64,000 nucleotides of DNA. Origin: Clostridiales bacterium (lineage in GTDB: Bacteria > Bacillota > Clostridia > Peptostreptococcales > Anaerovoracaceae). The stretch's first letter is position 1, and the number at the start of each line of letters is the position of its first letter. Of the stretch, positions 24,528 to 33,890 are shown in pieces. The DNA is taken from the NCBI GenBank assembly GCA_009911365.1, contig QXXF01000006.1, positions 124,001 to 188,000 on the forward strand, given 5' to 3'. A program made the translations under genes and the position numbers. The notes beneath the pieces are model-generated. The model had not been told where the DNA came from and did not search any database. It saw nothing but the letters and a program-made list of their open reading frames with translations.

Positions 24528-26482
24528 CAGCGAATCGTCCCCTTTGTGAAATCCACCCGCTTTTGCATAATCTGCTCTCCGTCAAAGGTAACCAGAACGG
24601 TCCCGGTTCCTTCACCTTGCAACTGCAAAGTTTCCGAACCTTCACTTTTGCTCCTCTGCTGGTCATGTACCACGTTTCGGGTCCCCAGATCATCAGAAAG
24701 GGTCACGGTCATAAAGAAAATCTCATTCTTTGCCCTGCTAAAATCAATGGTCAGGTTGATGTCCTTTGGCTCTGCTGGACCTTGGCTGACAGTCAGCTTC
24801 ACAGAAGTTCCCTTTTTCAGTTCTGTGCCAGCCTCGTATTGCTGCTTCATGACTTCGTTCACATCATAAGTATCACTGTTTGCATAGTCGGTTTCCCCTG
24901 GCTTCAGACCAGCCTTAAGCAGCTCTGATTTCGCTTCATCCACATCCTTGCCAATGAGATACGGCACCGGAACTTTCTTTTGAGAACCATCGCTGATTTT
25001 CAGGTCCACCTTACTGCCTCGGTCAACTGTCACTCCAGCTTCCGGCGACTGATCGAATACCGTGCCTTCGTCTTTGTCGCTCGCACCTTTATCCACGCTG
25101 CCTACCTGGAAACCAGCGTCAATCAACATCTGCTTGGCTGTTTCTTCGCTCTTGCCTGTTACATCCGGCACTTCTGCGCTGCCTGGACCTTTGCATAGAT
25201 TGACTCGTATGGTGCTTCCTTTCTTTGCCTGGGAGTCTGGCCTTGGATTCTGAGAAACCACCGTGCCTTCCTCTGCGTCCGGATCTTCGATCAAGTCACC
25301 TTGTTCCAACTCAAAGCCCTCCATCTCAGCCTTCATTTCCGCCTGCTCGAAGGTCATGCCCGTTAGATCCGGCACAGTCGTTTCCGAACCTCCGAACAAC
25401 CCTGCGGCCCAAGCCACAATCAGACCCACCACAACTACGCCAGCGATAGCGGCAGCCATGATGATTTTCTTTTTCTTGGAAGAAGCCTTGTCTTTTTTCT
25501 TATTTCCGTCCTTTTTCTTCTTTGGCTTTTTTTCTTCCTCGTAATCATCGTCATCATAGTACTCGTCTTCTTCCATATTGTCAAAGATCGGTTCTTCATA
25601 AGGCCGCTCTGGCTCCATGTCCTCGCCGCCTAAAAAGAGCGCATCGCCTACGATGTTTCCCACGAACTCCAGATTGTCCAGCGCTTTGATCAACTCGTCC
25701 GCGCTGGCAAAACGATTGGTCTGGTATTTATCCGTTGCTTTCAGCACGATCCGCTCCAGTGCCGGAGGGATGCCTGAAATCAACTTTGATGGATGGACCA
25801 TTTCACTGTTAATATGCATCAGGGCGATATTTACTGGATTGTCCCCATCGAACGGGACCCGCCCGGTGAGCATCTCATACATGACGATCCCTAGAGAGTA
25901 GATGTCCGATTTCTCATCCACATAGCCGCCCCTTGCCTGCTCTGGAGAGAAATAATGAACCGAACCCATGATCCCGCCACCAGTGTTGTCCACGATGGTA
26001 GAAGAATTCACTGCTTTGGCGATTCCAAAATCCGTGATCTTTGCCGTGCCATCCAGCGTGATCAGCACATTGTGGGGTTTCACGTCCCGATGAATGATCT
26101 GATGCCGATGCGCCACGCTCAGAGCAGCGGCGATCTGCTTTGCCAGTTCGATAACCCTTGGATAAGGCAGCGGCCCCTCTTCCCGGATCAAATCGCTAAG
26201 AGTCCTGCCCTCGACCAGTTCCATGACAATATAGTGGATGTTTCCTTCTTGGCCTACGTCAAAGATATTGACGATATTGGGATGGGACAGGCTTGCCGCT
26301 GCCTGGGATTCCCTCCGAAAGCTTTCTATGAATTTCTGGTCACTGATAAATTCTGGTTTTAAAACTTTGATAGCGATATAACGGTTCAGCAGCCTGTCTT
26401 TTGCTTTGTAAACTACAGACATTCCGCCTTCACCGATTTTCTCAAACAGTTCATAACGCCCTGCTAGTATTTTACTGCTCAT
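24527..26482 (-). CDS. prkC: PASTA-domain serine/threonine protein kinase
   Basis: The protein has 651 residues. The kinase domain (~10-270) has IGEGGMSVVYKAKD, the VAIK-type lysine in YIAIKVLKPE, IIHRDVKPHNVLI and KITDFGIAKA. A charged low-complexity linker (many D, E, then K) leads to one membrane helix (MAAAIAGVVVVGLIVAWAAG). Outside are three PASTA repeats (VPDLTGMTFEQAEMKAE, VPDVTGKSEETAKQML, VPYLIGKDVDEAKSELL) and an extra C-terminal beta-rich domain of ~80 residues. The PASTA part senses muropeptides or lipid II, and the kinase acts on growth and spore germination targets. It is paired with the phosphatase gene 12 bp upstream. Three PASTA repeats equals the B. subtilis number; the extra end domain also occurs there. 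Confidence 0.96.
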   Translation of the reverse strand: MSSKILAGRYELFEKIGEGGMSVVYKAKDRLLNRYIAIKVLKPEFISDQKFIESFRRESQAAASLSHPNIVNIFDVGQEGNIHYIVMELVEGRTLSDLIREEGPLPYPRVIELAKQIAAALSVAHRHQIIHRDVKPHNVLITLDGTAKITDFGIAKAVNSSTIVDNTGGGIMGSVHYFSPEQARGGYVDEKSDIYSLGIVMYEMLTGRVPFDGDNPVNIALMHINSEMVHPSKLISGIPPALERIVLKATDKYQTNRFASADELIKALDNLEFVGNIVGDALFLGGEDMEPERPYEEPIFDNMEEDEYYDDDDYEEEKKPKKKKDGNKKKDKASSKKKKIIMAAAIAGVVVVGLIVAWAAGLFGGSETTVPDLTGMTFEQAEMKAEMEGFELEQGDLIEDPDAEEGTVVSQNPRPDSQAKKGSTIRVNLCKGPGSAEVPDVTGKSEETAKQMLIDAGFQVGSVDKGASDKDEGTVFDQSPEAGVTVDRGSKVDLKISDGSQKKVPVPYLIGKDVDEAKSELLKAGLKPGETDYANSDTYDVNEVMKQQYEAGTELKKGTSVKLTVSQGPAEPKDINLTIDFSRAKNEIFFMTVTLSDDLGTRNVVHDQQRSKSEGSETLQLQGEGTGTVLVTFDGEQIMQKRVDFTKGTIR

Positions 26483-26494
26483 GCTTTTCCTCCC

Positions 26495-27223
26495 CTATAT
26501 TTTCAGACAAACTACCGTGATGTTATCCCTGCCGCCGCTTCTAATGGCTTCCTCCACAAGACGGGCGCAAGTCTCTGGCATGGGATTTTGTCTGTCAAGT
26601 ATCTCTTCTAGCTTTCGTTCCGGCACCTCACCATATAGCCCATCTGAGCAAAGCATCAAAATGTCACCTTTTTCCACGCTTGCCTGAAAAAAATCAGCCA
26701 TTACCGCTGGCTCGGCGCCAAGGGCTCTTGTGATCACATTCTTTTGGCTGTGGTTTTTCGCTTCTTCCGTGGTGATCATACCGGTTTTGAGCAGTTCGTT
26801 CACATAAGTATGGTCAACTGTGATCTGCATGATCCTGCCGCCTCTATAAAGGTAGGCCCTACTGTCCCCGATGTTGATGATATATGCGGTGTCGTCTTTC
26901 ACGCAGGCGATCACCGCAGTCGTAGCCATGCCTTTGTTTTCTTTGTGCTTTCTTCCCATCTGATAGATTTCATCATTGACCTGCTCCAGGCATTGAGAAA
27001 AATAGTTATAGATCGCCTCTTCATCCGCGCATTCTTCTATCGGATTGGCCGCCACATATTCAGCGATGCCTCTCACCGCTGTCCTGCTGGCAATCTCTCC
27101 CGCATTGTTGCCGCCCACACCGTCCGCCACCACATAAACATCGTGGCTGGGTATGACGAAACATGCGTCTTCATTGTTGTTTCGGATCACGCCTGTATTG
27201 CTTTTAAATCCTATTTGTGTCAT
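26495..27223 (-). CDS. prpC: PP2C-family protein phosphatase
   Basis: The protein has 242 residues, usual for Stp/PrpC. Metal-binding motifs are VVADGVGGNNAGEIAS, AYIINIGDSRAYLYRGG, MLCSDGLYGEV and GGRDNITVVCL. It removes phosphate from serine and threonine residues set by the kinase encoded next to it, and both are read from the same transcript with a 12-bp gap. The acidic residues for two manganese ions are all visible. Confidence 0.96.
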   Translation of the reverse strand: MTQIGFKSNTGVIRNNNEDACFVIPSHDVYVVADGVGGNNAGEIASRTAVRGIAEYVAANPIEECADEEAIYNYFSQCLEQVNDEIYQMGRKHKENKGMATTAVIACVKDDTAYIINIGDSRAYLYRGGRIMQITVDHTYVNELLKTGMITTEEAKNHSQKNVITRALGAEPAVMADFFQASVEKGDILMLCSDGLYGEVPERKLEEILDRQNPMPETCARLVEEAIRSGGRDNITVVCLKI

Positions 27224-27244
27224 ATAGTCTCTCCGTCTGGCAGC

Positions 27245-28537
27245 CTATACCAGTTCCTCGCTTTTCTTCATCACGCAGATGAAAAATCCATCTGTGCCAT
27301 TCACGTGAGGCAGCAGCTGAATCATTTCCTCTTTTCTAAAAAGGCTGTTTTTCTTTAGAAAATCCCCGATCACTCTTTGGTTTTCATAAGGATTGATGGT
27401 ACATGTGCTGTAAAGCAGCGTGCCGCCTGGCTTCACGTACTGCGCTGACGCAGACAGGATCGCAAGCTGTTTTTTCGGCAGCAACTCTGTTTCCTCGGTC
27501 TTTTCCTTGTATTTGATCTCTGGTTTCCTACGGGTGACTCCCAGACCAGAGCATGGCACGTCCACTAATACTTTGTCCGCTTTTTCCACCATAGTGGAAT
27601 CTACCCTTGTAGCGTCCCAGGACCAGGTTTCCACATTGGTGATACCCAGCCGTTCCGCTTCTTTGTCGATCAGGTCCAACTTTCTCCTGTAAATGTCCGA
27701 AGCAAAAATTTTTCCTGTGTTGTTCATCCGCTCTGCGATAGCCATGGTCTTGCCCCCAGGTGCCGCGCATACGTCCATCACCGTGTCGCCGTGCTGTGGA
27801 TCCAGCTTTTCCGCGACCAGCATGGAGCTTTCATCCTGAACGGAGAACAGACCATGCTTGTACAGTTCTGTGCCCAAAAGCTGGCTTCCTTTTACATGAA
27901 GCGCATTTTTGCACAGAACGCCTGGCTCCACTTCATAGCCTTTTTCCTCTAGCTTTTTCACTAAATCTTCTTTCATGACCTTGAGCCAGTTGAGCCGGAT
28001 GGTGTTAGGCGGCGTTTCGTTTCCGCCTTTCAACATTTCTTCCACGAATTCCACTTTGTACTGCTCCAGCCAAAGTTCGATGATCCATGGAGCGTAGGAA
28101 TATTTGATGGACAAATATTTCACTTCATCCTCTGCTCGGTCTGGCAATCTCATGGAAAGCCTGCGGTTCAGATAATTTCTTAGAACGCCGTTGATAAAAC
28201 CGTCTCTGCCCCTACAATATCTCTTGGCAAGTATAACGCTTTCATTGACTGCTGCGTATTCTGGTACGGAATTCATGTATCCCAGCTGGTAGATCCCCAT
28301 GCGCAGCACGGTACGATCGCTGCTTTTCAGGGAATCCGCGCCCGAAGGAACCAACTGGTCGATGTAATGATCCAGCAGCATTTTGTTTTCCAAAACTCCG
28401 TAAACCAGCTCCCGCACAAAGCCTTGTGACTGGGGTCTCCCCCGCACAATCTGGTGGTTCAGAGCAATGTTGGAATAAGCTTTTTTCGCCTCTACGTCCA
28501 TAAGTGTTAAATACGCGGTTTTTCTGTTTGCGTCCAT
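27245..28537 (-). CDS. rsmB: 16S rRNA (cytosine-967-C5) methyltransferase
   Basis: The protein has 430 residues: an N-terminal NusB-like RNA-binding domain (~1-130) and a SAM-dependent catalytic domain with VMDVCAAPGGKTMAIAE, the catalytic cysteine motif VDVPCSGLGVTRRKPE and LLYSTCTINPYENQ with the second cysteine. It methylates C967 of 16S rRNA. The gene follows fmt by 30 bp and precedes prpC by 21 bp, a common order in Firmicutes. Confidence 0.96.
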   Translation of the reverse strand: MDANRKTAYLTLMDVEAKKAYSNIALNHQIVRGRPQSQGFVRELVYGVLENKMLLDHYIDQLVPSGADSLKSSDRTVLRMGIYQLGYMNSVPEYAAVNESVILAKRYCRGRDGFINGVLRNYLNRRLSMRLPDRAEDEVKYLSIKYSYAPWIIELWLEQYKVEFVEEMLKGGNETPPNTIRLNWLKVMKEDLVKKLEEKGYEVEPGVLCKNALHVKGSQLLGTELYKHGLFSVQDESSMLVAEKLDPQHGDTVMDVCAAPGGKTMAIAERMNNTGKIFASDIYRRKLDLIDKEAERLGITNVETWSWDATRVDSTMVEKADKVLVDVPCSGLGVTRRKPEIKYKEKTEETELLPKKQLAILSASAQYVKPGGTLLYSTCTINPYENQRVIGDFLKKNSLFRKEEMIQLLPHVNGTDGFFICVMKKSEELV

Positions 28538-28567
28538 GATGAATCACGCCTCCTAATCAATAATATT

Positions 28568-29497
28568 TTATCCTAAAACGCTTCCCGCTTCAATGCGGTT
28601 GCCTTTTAAATGATCTGATACTGCCACTTTCTTTTTTCCTGGGAGCTGGATTACCTTTGCGACCAGCGTCCCGCCTCCAGCAGAAATTTCGATCCCATCC
28701 GCAGAAACCTTTGTGATGGTTCCCGCAGGTTCTTTATTCGCTTTCGGGGAAACTTCCGCTTCCCAGATTTTCAAAAGCTTTCCATTATAAGACGTGAATG
28801 CCCCCGGCCACGGATCAAAGGCGCGAATCAGCCGTTCGATCTGCTGCGGACTCTTTGTAAAGTCGATTTCCCCATCTTTTTTGGAAATCATCGGCGCATA
28901 AGTGGATCTTGCGTCATCCTGAGGCTCCGGCTCCAGGATACCGGCTTCCAGCTTTGGAAGGGTCTCTGTCAGCAGCTTCGCGCCAAGCTCTGCCAATTCG
29001 TCGTGGAGCATGGCTCCGTTTTTCCTGTCAATGGGTGTACTGGCCTTTGCCAGCATGGCCCCCGTGTCCAGGCCCTCTTCCATGAACATGATGGTGACGC
29101 CCGTTTCTTCATCCCCCTCTAAAATAGCTCTCTGTATAGGCGCAGCTCCGCGAAATCTCGGGAGCAGGGATCCATGAATGTTGACGCATCCCAGCCTTGG
29201 GATATCCAGTATTGCTTTGGGCAGGATCTGTCCATAAGCCGCGACCGCGATGATGTCAGGGGCGTATTGGCGGATCTGCGTTAGACACGTCTCGTCCTTT
29301 TTTATGTTTTCCGGCTGCAACACATCCAGTCCCAATTCCAAGGCTTTTTCCTTGACTGGCGGCATTTTCACCTTTTTGCCTCGATCCCGCGACGCATCTG
29401 GCTGTGTGATCACATAGCCGATCTCGTGACCCGCCTCTGCCAAGGCCTCCAGTGCTGGGACAGCGAAATCTGGGGTCCCCATATAAATAATCTTCAT
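28568..29497 (-). CDS. fmt: Methionyl-tRNA formyltransferase
   Basis: The protein has 309 residues. The N-domain holds MKIIYMGTPDFAVPALEAL, the AAYGQILPKAIL stretch and the signature VNIHGSLLPRFRGAAPIQ with the catalytic histidine; the C-terminal OB fold begins near residue 205. It formylates Met-tRNA(fMet) with 10-formyl-tetrahydrofolate. The start abuts the def stop directly, and def-fmt coupling matches their use on the same formyl-methionine. Confidence 0.97.
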   Translation of the reverse strand: MKIIYMGTPDFAVPALEALAEAGHEIGYVITQPDASRDRGKKVKMPPVKEKALELGLDVLQPENIKKDETCLTQIRQYAPDIIAVAAYGQILPKAILDIPRLGCVNIHGSLLPRFRGAAPIQRAILEGDEETGVTIMFMEEGLDTGAMLAKASTPIDRKNGAMLHDELAELGAKLLTETLPKLEAGILEPEPQDDARSTYAPMISKKDGEIDFTKSPQQIERLIRAFDPWPGAFTSYNGKLLKIWEAEVSPKANKEPAGTITKVSADGIEISAGGGTLVAKVIQLPGKKKVAVSDHLKGNRIEAGSVLG

Positions 29498-29971
29498 TTA
29501 TTGATCTCCATCATCTGTCACTTCATAGATATTCGTCGATTTGTCCGTATATAAGATGCCTTCCAAATGGTCCAGCTCGTGGGTCATGACAACAGCATCA
29601 AAACCTTTAAATTCGTACTCCTGCTGATTTCCCTCCCGGTCCAGTCCTCTGATACGGATCTGTTCTGGTCGCTCCACGGTCCCTTGGTATCCAGGGACGC
29701 TGAGGCAGCCCTCGTCTCCAGTCTGACTTCCGCGAACTTCCACCAGCTCCGGATTGACAAAGCAGTAGACCCGCCCTTCCTCCGGCTCTGCGACGAACAT
29801 CCTGCGCATCATTCCAATTTGGGGAGCCGCCAGGCCCACACCATGGTACTCCCGCATGGTTTCCACCATGTCGTCTAAGATCATGCGGATCCTATCGTTC
29901 ACTTGATCCACCGGTCTGCAGCGCTTTCTCAGGATTGGATCGCCTTCCAGTACAATATTTCTTAATGCCAT
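29498..29971 (-). CDS. def: Peptide deformylase
   Basis: The protein has 157 residues from the ATG at 29971, which sits five bases after GGAGG; an earlier ATG at 29986 overlaps priA and lacks a site. Three motifs are complete: GVGLAAPQIG, EGCLSVPGY with the metal cysteine, and MTHELDHLEGILY with the HExxH metal ligands. It removes the formyl group from new proteins. The length fits type 1 enzymes of clostridia. Confidence 0.97.
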   Translation of the reverse strand: MALRNIVLEGDPILRKRCRPVDQVNDRIRMILDDMVETMREYHGVGLAAPQIGMMRRMFVAEPEEGRVYCFVNPELVEVRGSQTGDEGCLSVPGYQGTVERPEQIRIRGLDREGNQQEYEFKGFDAVVMTHELDHLEGILYTDKSTNIYEVTDDGDQ

Positions 29972-29982
29972 TTCATCCTCCA

Positions 29983-31995
29983 TCATACGAAGCTGTACGG
30001 GTTGATGTCCACCATCACAGCGTACGCTTTCTTTTTTATTTTGTCAGCCTCTTTGATGTTCAGCAGAGCCTCGGTATAACTCCGCCGCTTCCCCTGAGGA
30101 CACTTGATCAGCATGCAATAGCGATATGTATCCTTGATTTTATTCATAGGCGCTGCCTGAGGCTGAAACACGCGCCCCTTTTTTTCTGATTTCAGTGCTT
30201 TTATGATCTTTTCATACCACTCTTCCGCCGCAGCTCTGGCCTGCTCTTCTTCTTTGGAAGAAAAAACGATCTGGATCAAATCGCTATAAGGCGGATACTC
30301 CATATAGTTTCTCAACTGAATCTCTTCTTTGTAAAAGCTGTCATAATCCTGCTTGGCCGCCAGCTGCACCGCATAGTGTTCCGGCTGATACGACTGGATG
30401 ATGACTTTTCCTGTTTCATCCCCCCTGCCGGCCCTGCCAGCTGCCTGGGTGATAAGCTGGAAGGTCCGCTCCGCCGAACGGAAATCCGGGATGTTCAGCG
30501 TCACGTCTGCGGAAATGACGCCCACCAGACCTACGTTGCGAAAGTCCAGGCCCTTTGCCACCAGCTGGGTACCGATCAAAATGTGGATCTTTCCCTTTTT
30601 GAACCGATCTAAAATCCTGTCGATGCTGCCCTTTCTCCTGGTGGAATCCAGGTCCAACCGCTCCACTGCGGCTTCTGGGAAAAATTCGCTGACGATCTCT
30701 TCCACCTTTTCTGTGCCAGTACCAAAGTATCGTATGTAGCGACTGCCGCAGTCCGGGCAGGTCTCCGGCGGCTCTTCCTCGTGGCCGCAGTAATGGCACG
30801 CGACCCGGCCGCCCGCCTTATGGTAAGTAAGAGAGATGCCACAATCTGGACATTTCAGCACAGCGCCGCATTCCCTGCAGGAAATGAAGGTGGAATATCC
30901 CCTCCTATTGAGGAACAGAATGATCTGCTGTTTGTGTTCCAAAGCATTTTCCATGGCACTGTAAAGAGCCCTGCTGATGATGGTTTTGTTGCCGGCTCGC
31001 AGTTCGTCCCGCATGTCAGCCACTTGTACCTGGGGCAAAGCCACTTGGTTGTACCGCTTGGTCAGCTCCAGCCTTTGATAGATCCCTTGCTCTGAGCGGT
31101 AAAAGGTAGCGATGGACGGTGTGGCACTGCCGCAGAGCAACACGCCCTTGTGCTGCTGCAGTCTTTTCAATGCCACTTCCACCGCATCGTATTTTGGTGT
31201 CATATCCGACTTGTAAGTGGCTTCATGCTCTTCATCCAAAATGATCAGTCCGATGTTTTCAAAAGGAGCGAACACCGCAGATCTTGCTCCGATCACAATG
31301 TTTACCATTCCCCTTTTTATGCGAGTCCATTCATCGTATCGCTCTCCCAGGGAAAGCCGGCTATGGAGCACTGCGATCTGCCCTGCCCCAAACCTGCCGA
31401 TGAACCGTCCGATGATCTGTTTTGTCAGAGAAATCTCCGGCACCAGCATGATCACCTTTCTGCCTTCTTCCAAACACTTGGCGGCGGCCCGCATGTAGAC
31501 CTCTGTCTTACCGCTTCCCGTGACTCCATAAAGTAGAAACCGCCTGTGCTGCCTAGCACTGATGGCCTGCCTGATAGGCTTTAAGGCCTCTGCCTGCTGG
31601 GCGGTCAGTTCCGGGACGCGCCCTGGCTCTCCCACTTCGTCTTTATAAGGGTTTCTCTGCTTTCCCCGCTTTGACTTGCTGCCCGCGGGCGTAAAGCATT
31701 TCACCGCATCAATGTATTTGCACAGATACCTGGTTTTCATCCACCTGCAAGTTTCGATGATCTCTTCTGTCAGACAGATATCTTCATCCAGGCTCTCCGC
31801 GTATTTCAAATTCTTATATTCCTTTTCCAACTGGTCTGAAACTCGAAATACATAAGCCTCTCGCATCCTGTCCCCAACCCCGAAAGGCACGGACGCTTTC
31901 TGACCGATCTGTACCTGGTCATATTGGCATCCATAGGTGTAAAGGGTGTCTGTCTGCTCGCTTTTATTGTCGATCGCTACATCTATGTATTTCAT
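29983..31995 (-). CDS. priA: Primosomal replication restart helicase PriA
   Basis: The protein has 670 residues, shorter than the ~730-800 of many homologues but with all parts. A 3'-DNA-binding domain (~1-110) precedes the helicase core with LLYGVTGSGKTEVYMRA (Walker A), LIILDEEHEATYKS (DEEH), and QAAGRAGRGDETGK (motif VI). Zinc is held by pairs in CRECGAVLKCPDCGIS and ACHYCGHEEEPPETCPDCGS. It reloads the replication machinery at collapsed forks. It stands 9 bp downstream of asnA and overlaps the frame in front of def. Confidence 0.96.
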   Translation of the reverse strand: MKYIDVAIDNKSEQTDTLYTYGCQYDQVQIGQKASVPFGVGDRMREAYVFRVSDQLEKEYKNLKYAESLDEDICLTEEIIETCRWMKTRYLCKYIDAVKCFTPAGSKSKRGKQRNPYKDEVGEPGRVPELTAQQAEALKPIRQAISARQHRRFLLYGVTGSGKTEVYMRAAAKCLEEGRKVIMLVPEISLTKQIIGRFIGRFGAGQIAVLHSRLSLGERYDEWTRIKRGMVNIVIGARSAVFAPFENIGLIILDEEHEATYKSDMTPKYDAVEVALKRLQQHKGVLLCGSATPSIATFYRSEQGIYQRLELTKRYNQVALPQVQVADMRDELRAGNKTIISRALYSAMENALEHKQQIILFLNRRGYSTFISCRECGAVLKCPDCGISLTYHKAGGRVACHYCGHEEEPPETCPDCGSRYIRYFGTGTEKVEEIVSEFFPEAAVERLDLDSTRRKGSIDRILDRFKKGKIHILIGTQLVAKGLDFRNVGLVGVISADVTLNIPDFRSAERTFQLITQAAGRAGRGDETGKVIIQSYQPEHYAVQLAAKQDYDSFYKEEIQLRNYMEYPPYSDLIQIVFSSKEEEQARAAAEEWYEKIIKALKSEKKGRVFQPQAAPMNKIKDTYRYCMLIKCPQGKRRSYTEALLNIKEADKIKKKAYAVMVDINPYSFV

Positions 31996-32004
31996 CCGTT
32001 CCCC

Positions 32005-33015
32005 TTACAGCAGGAATATGTTATGTTCACTGCACTCCTTGATCATGTCCTCCGGCCAGATAGCGGCCTGCACTTCCCCAATGTGGGCCTTCCGCAAAAA
32101 GTACATGCACAGTCTGCTCTGTCCGATGCCTCCGCCTATGGTGTAGGGCAGTTTTTTATCCAGTATCATCCGGTGAAACTCCAGCTTTCTGCGGTCTTCC
32201 GCTCCAGCTTCTTTCAGCTGTTTTTCCATAGCTGTTTCATCTACCCTAATGCCCATGGAAGAGATCTCAAACGCCTGCTCCAGAATCTCGTTCCAGAGGA
32301 TAATGTCACCGTTTAGTTCCCAGTCATCGTAGTCCGGCGCCCTTCCGTCATGCTTTTCTCCGGATCGCAGCTTGCCGCCGATCTTCATGATGAAAACAGC
32401 TCGCTTTTCCTTGGTGATGGCGTTTTCCCGCTCTTTTGGCGTTTTGTCCGGGTACATGTCCTCTAGTTCTTGAGTGGTAATGAAGAAAATCTCATTTGGC
32501 AGACTGGTCCGCAGCTCCTTGTAAAGCCGGTTCACATAATCTCCCAAGTTTTTCAGTGCGTTGTAGAGGGTGGTCACGGTCTCCCTCAAGTAGGCCTCTG
32601 TCCGCTGTTCTTTGGTGATGACCTTTTCCCAATCCCACTGATCCACATAAATGGAATGCAGGTTATCCAGCTCTTCGTCCCGCCGGATGGCGTTCATGTC
32701 CGTGTAAATGCCCCTATCCGGCTGGATCTGGTATCTTCCCAACGCCATACGCTTCCATTTTGCTAGGGATTGAACGATTTCCACCGGCTTTTCATCCATG
32801 TCCTTTACTGTAAAACGAACGGTCCGTTCCACTCCGTTGAGGTTGTCGTTCAGCCCTGTCTCCGGTGCCACGAACAGAGGGGCGGAAACTCTCCGCAGAC
32901 TCAAGCCATAAGCCAGCTCCTGCTGGAAAAAATCCTTTATTTTTTTGATCGCTCTCTGACTTTCCATGAAGTCGATCACCGGCGTATAATGCTCCGGTAT
33001 GATTGTGTGTGCCAT
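32005..33015 (-). CDS. asnA: Aspartate-ammonia ligase (asparagine synthetase A)
   Basis: The protein has 336 residues, exactly the family length. It is related to class II aminoacyl-tRNA synthetases: FMESQRAIKKIKDFFQQEL near the start, LSLRRVSAPLFVAPETGLND, VDQWDWEKVITKEQRT and IGGGIGQSRLCMYFLRKAHI near the end. It makes asparagine from aspartate, ammonia and ATP. It is co-transcribed with queH (14-bp gap). No T-box leader is visible in front, since the queH gene lies directly upstream. Confidence 0.96.
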   Translation of the reverse strand: MAHTIIPEHYTPVIDFMESQRAIKKIKDFFQQELAYGLSLRRVSAPLFVAPETGLNDNLNGVERTVRFTVKDMDEKPVEIVQSLAKWKRMALGRYQIQPDRGIYTDMNAIRRDEELDNLHSIYVDQWDWEKVITKEQRTEAYLRETVTTLYNALKNLGDYVNRLYKELRTSLPNEIFFITTQELEDMYPDKTPKERENAITKEKRAVFIMKIGGKLRSGEKHDGRAPDYDDWELNGDIILWNEILEQAFEISSMGIRVDETAMEKQLKEAGAEDRRKLEFHRMILDKKLPYTIGGGIGQSRLCMYFLRKAHIGEVQAAIWPEDMIKECSEHNIFLL

Positions 33016-33029
33016 GGTGTGTCTCCCTT

Positions 33030-33692
33030 CTATCTTTTGGAATATTCACAGCCGCAGTAGTTTTGCCTATAGAGGTCGTGCTGCCTGGAAAGCTCAATGC
33101 TGCGTTTAAAACCGTCTTTTTTCTTAAAGTCCTTGTCCAGGAAGCTGAGGCCGTACTTGACTGCCAGCCGTTTTCCAATATTGCTGATGAACTGGTAATT
33201 TTTGTGTGGACTCACAGTAAGGGTGGTGCCAAAATAATCGCAGCCGACCATACGGCACGTCTCCGCTGTTTTCTCCAGCCTCTGCCAAAAGCAGCTAAGG
33301 CATCGCTTTCCGCCTTCCGGCTCCTGCTCCAACCCCTGAACCGCCCGATAAAAATTTTTTGTATCGTAGGGACCCTCTTGAAAACGAATATGTTCCTTTG
33401 GCGGCAGGCTTTCGTTGTATTGTCTGATAAACTTGACCTGCGCTTCCTTGCGCCGCTGGTACTCCTTTTCATCCGTGATACATGGGTTATAAAAAAATAT
33501 GGTGATCTGATAGTCACCGGCGAGCCGCTCTATTACCGCCGTGCTGCAAGGCCCGCAGCAGCTGTGCAAAAGTAGGGATGGTTTTTCAAGTTTTTCGGAA
33601 ATCCCCTTTATTTCCACGAATTCACTGCTGTTTCCCCGCTCTCCCAGCTCTGCGCCGTCCGCTCTGGGCCCGCTTCTTTTGTCGTGCTTCAT
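33030..33692 (-). CDS. queH: Epoxyqueuosine reductase QueH
   Basis: The protein has 220 residues. The cysteine motif LLLHSCCGPCSTAVIERLAG near residue 40, then KRCLSCFWQRLEKTAETC and the end NYCGCEYSKR give the cysteine set of QueH (former DUF208), which holds an iron-sulfur cluster and an extra metal. It carries out the last step to queuosine in tRNA anticodons, replacing the cobalamin enzyme QueG. The first ~35 residues are hydrophilic and variable, so the true start may be internal. A TATAAT box lies at 33747-33742. Confidence 0.92.
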   Translation of the reverse strand: MKHDKRSGPRADGAELGERGNSSEFVEIKGISEKLEKPSLLLHSCCGPCSTAVIERLAGDYQITIFFYNPCITDEKEYQRRKEAQVKFIRQYNESLPPKEHIRFQEGPYDTKNFYRAVQGLEQEPEGGKRCLSCFWQRLEKTAETCRMVGCDYFGTTLTVSPHKNYQFISNIGKRLAVKYGLSFLDKDFKKKDGFKRSIELSRQHDLYRQNYCGCEYSKR

Positions 33693-33741
33693 AAAAGCTA
33701 CCCCTTTTTCATGAAATTTTTATTTTCATTTTGAACGATTT

Positions 33742-33770
33742 ATTATATCATATAAATACATCCGTGTAAC
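33742..33770 (-). promoter_or_regulatory. Candidate promoter of queH-asnA
   Basis: On the minus strand GTTACA (33770-33765) and TATAAT (33747-33742) are 17 bp apart, 50 bp upstream of the queH start. It lies in the 198-bp gap shared with the plus-strand radical SAM gene, for which I see no equally good promoter. Confidence 0.6.
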
Positions 33771-33890
33771 CATCCACAGCTGAAAAAATTGTATTTTTAA
33801 AGGATTTCACAAGGCCTGATTCGCCGCTTTTTCAAAGGCAGCGTTTGTTGATGATTTTCTACATTGATAAAAGAAAGGGGGGACGAGGAC

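Noticed and set aside
24045-24869. A 274-codon plus-strand ORF opposite rsgA and prkC
   Set aside because: Both minus-strand genes are certain; this frame crosses their junction and is a shadow.
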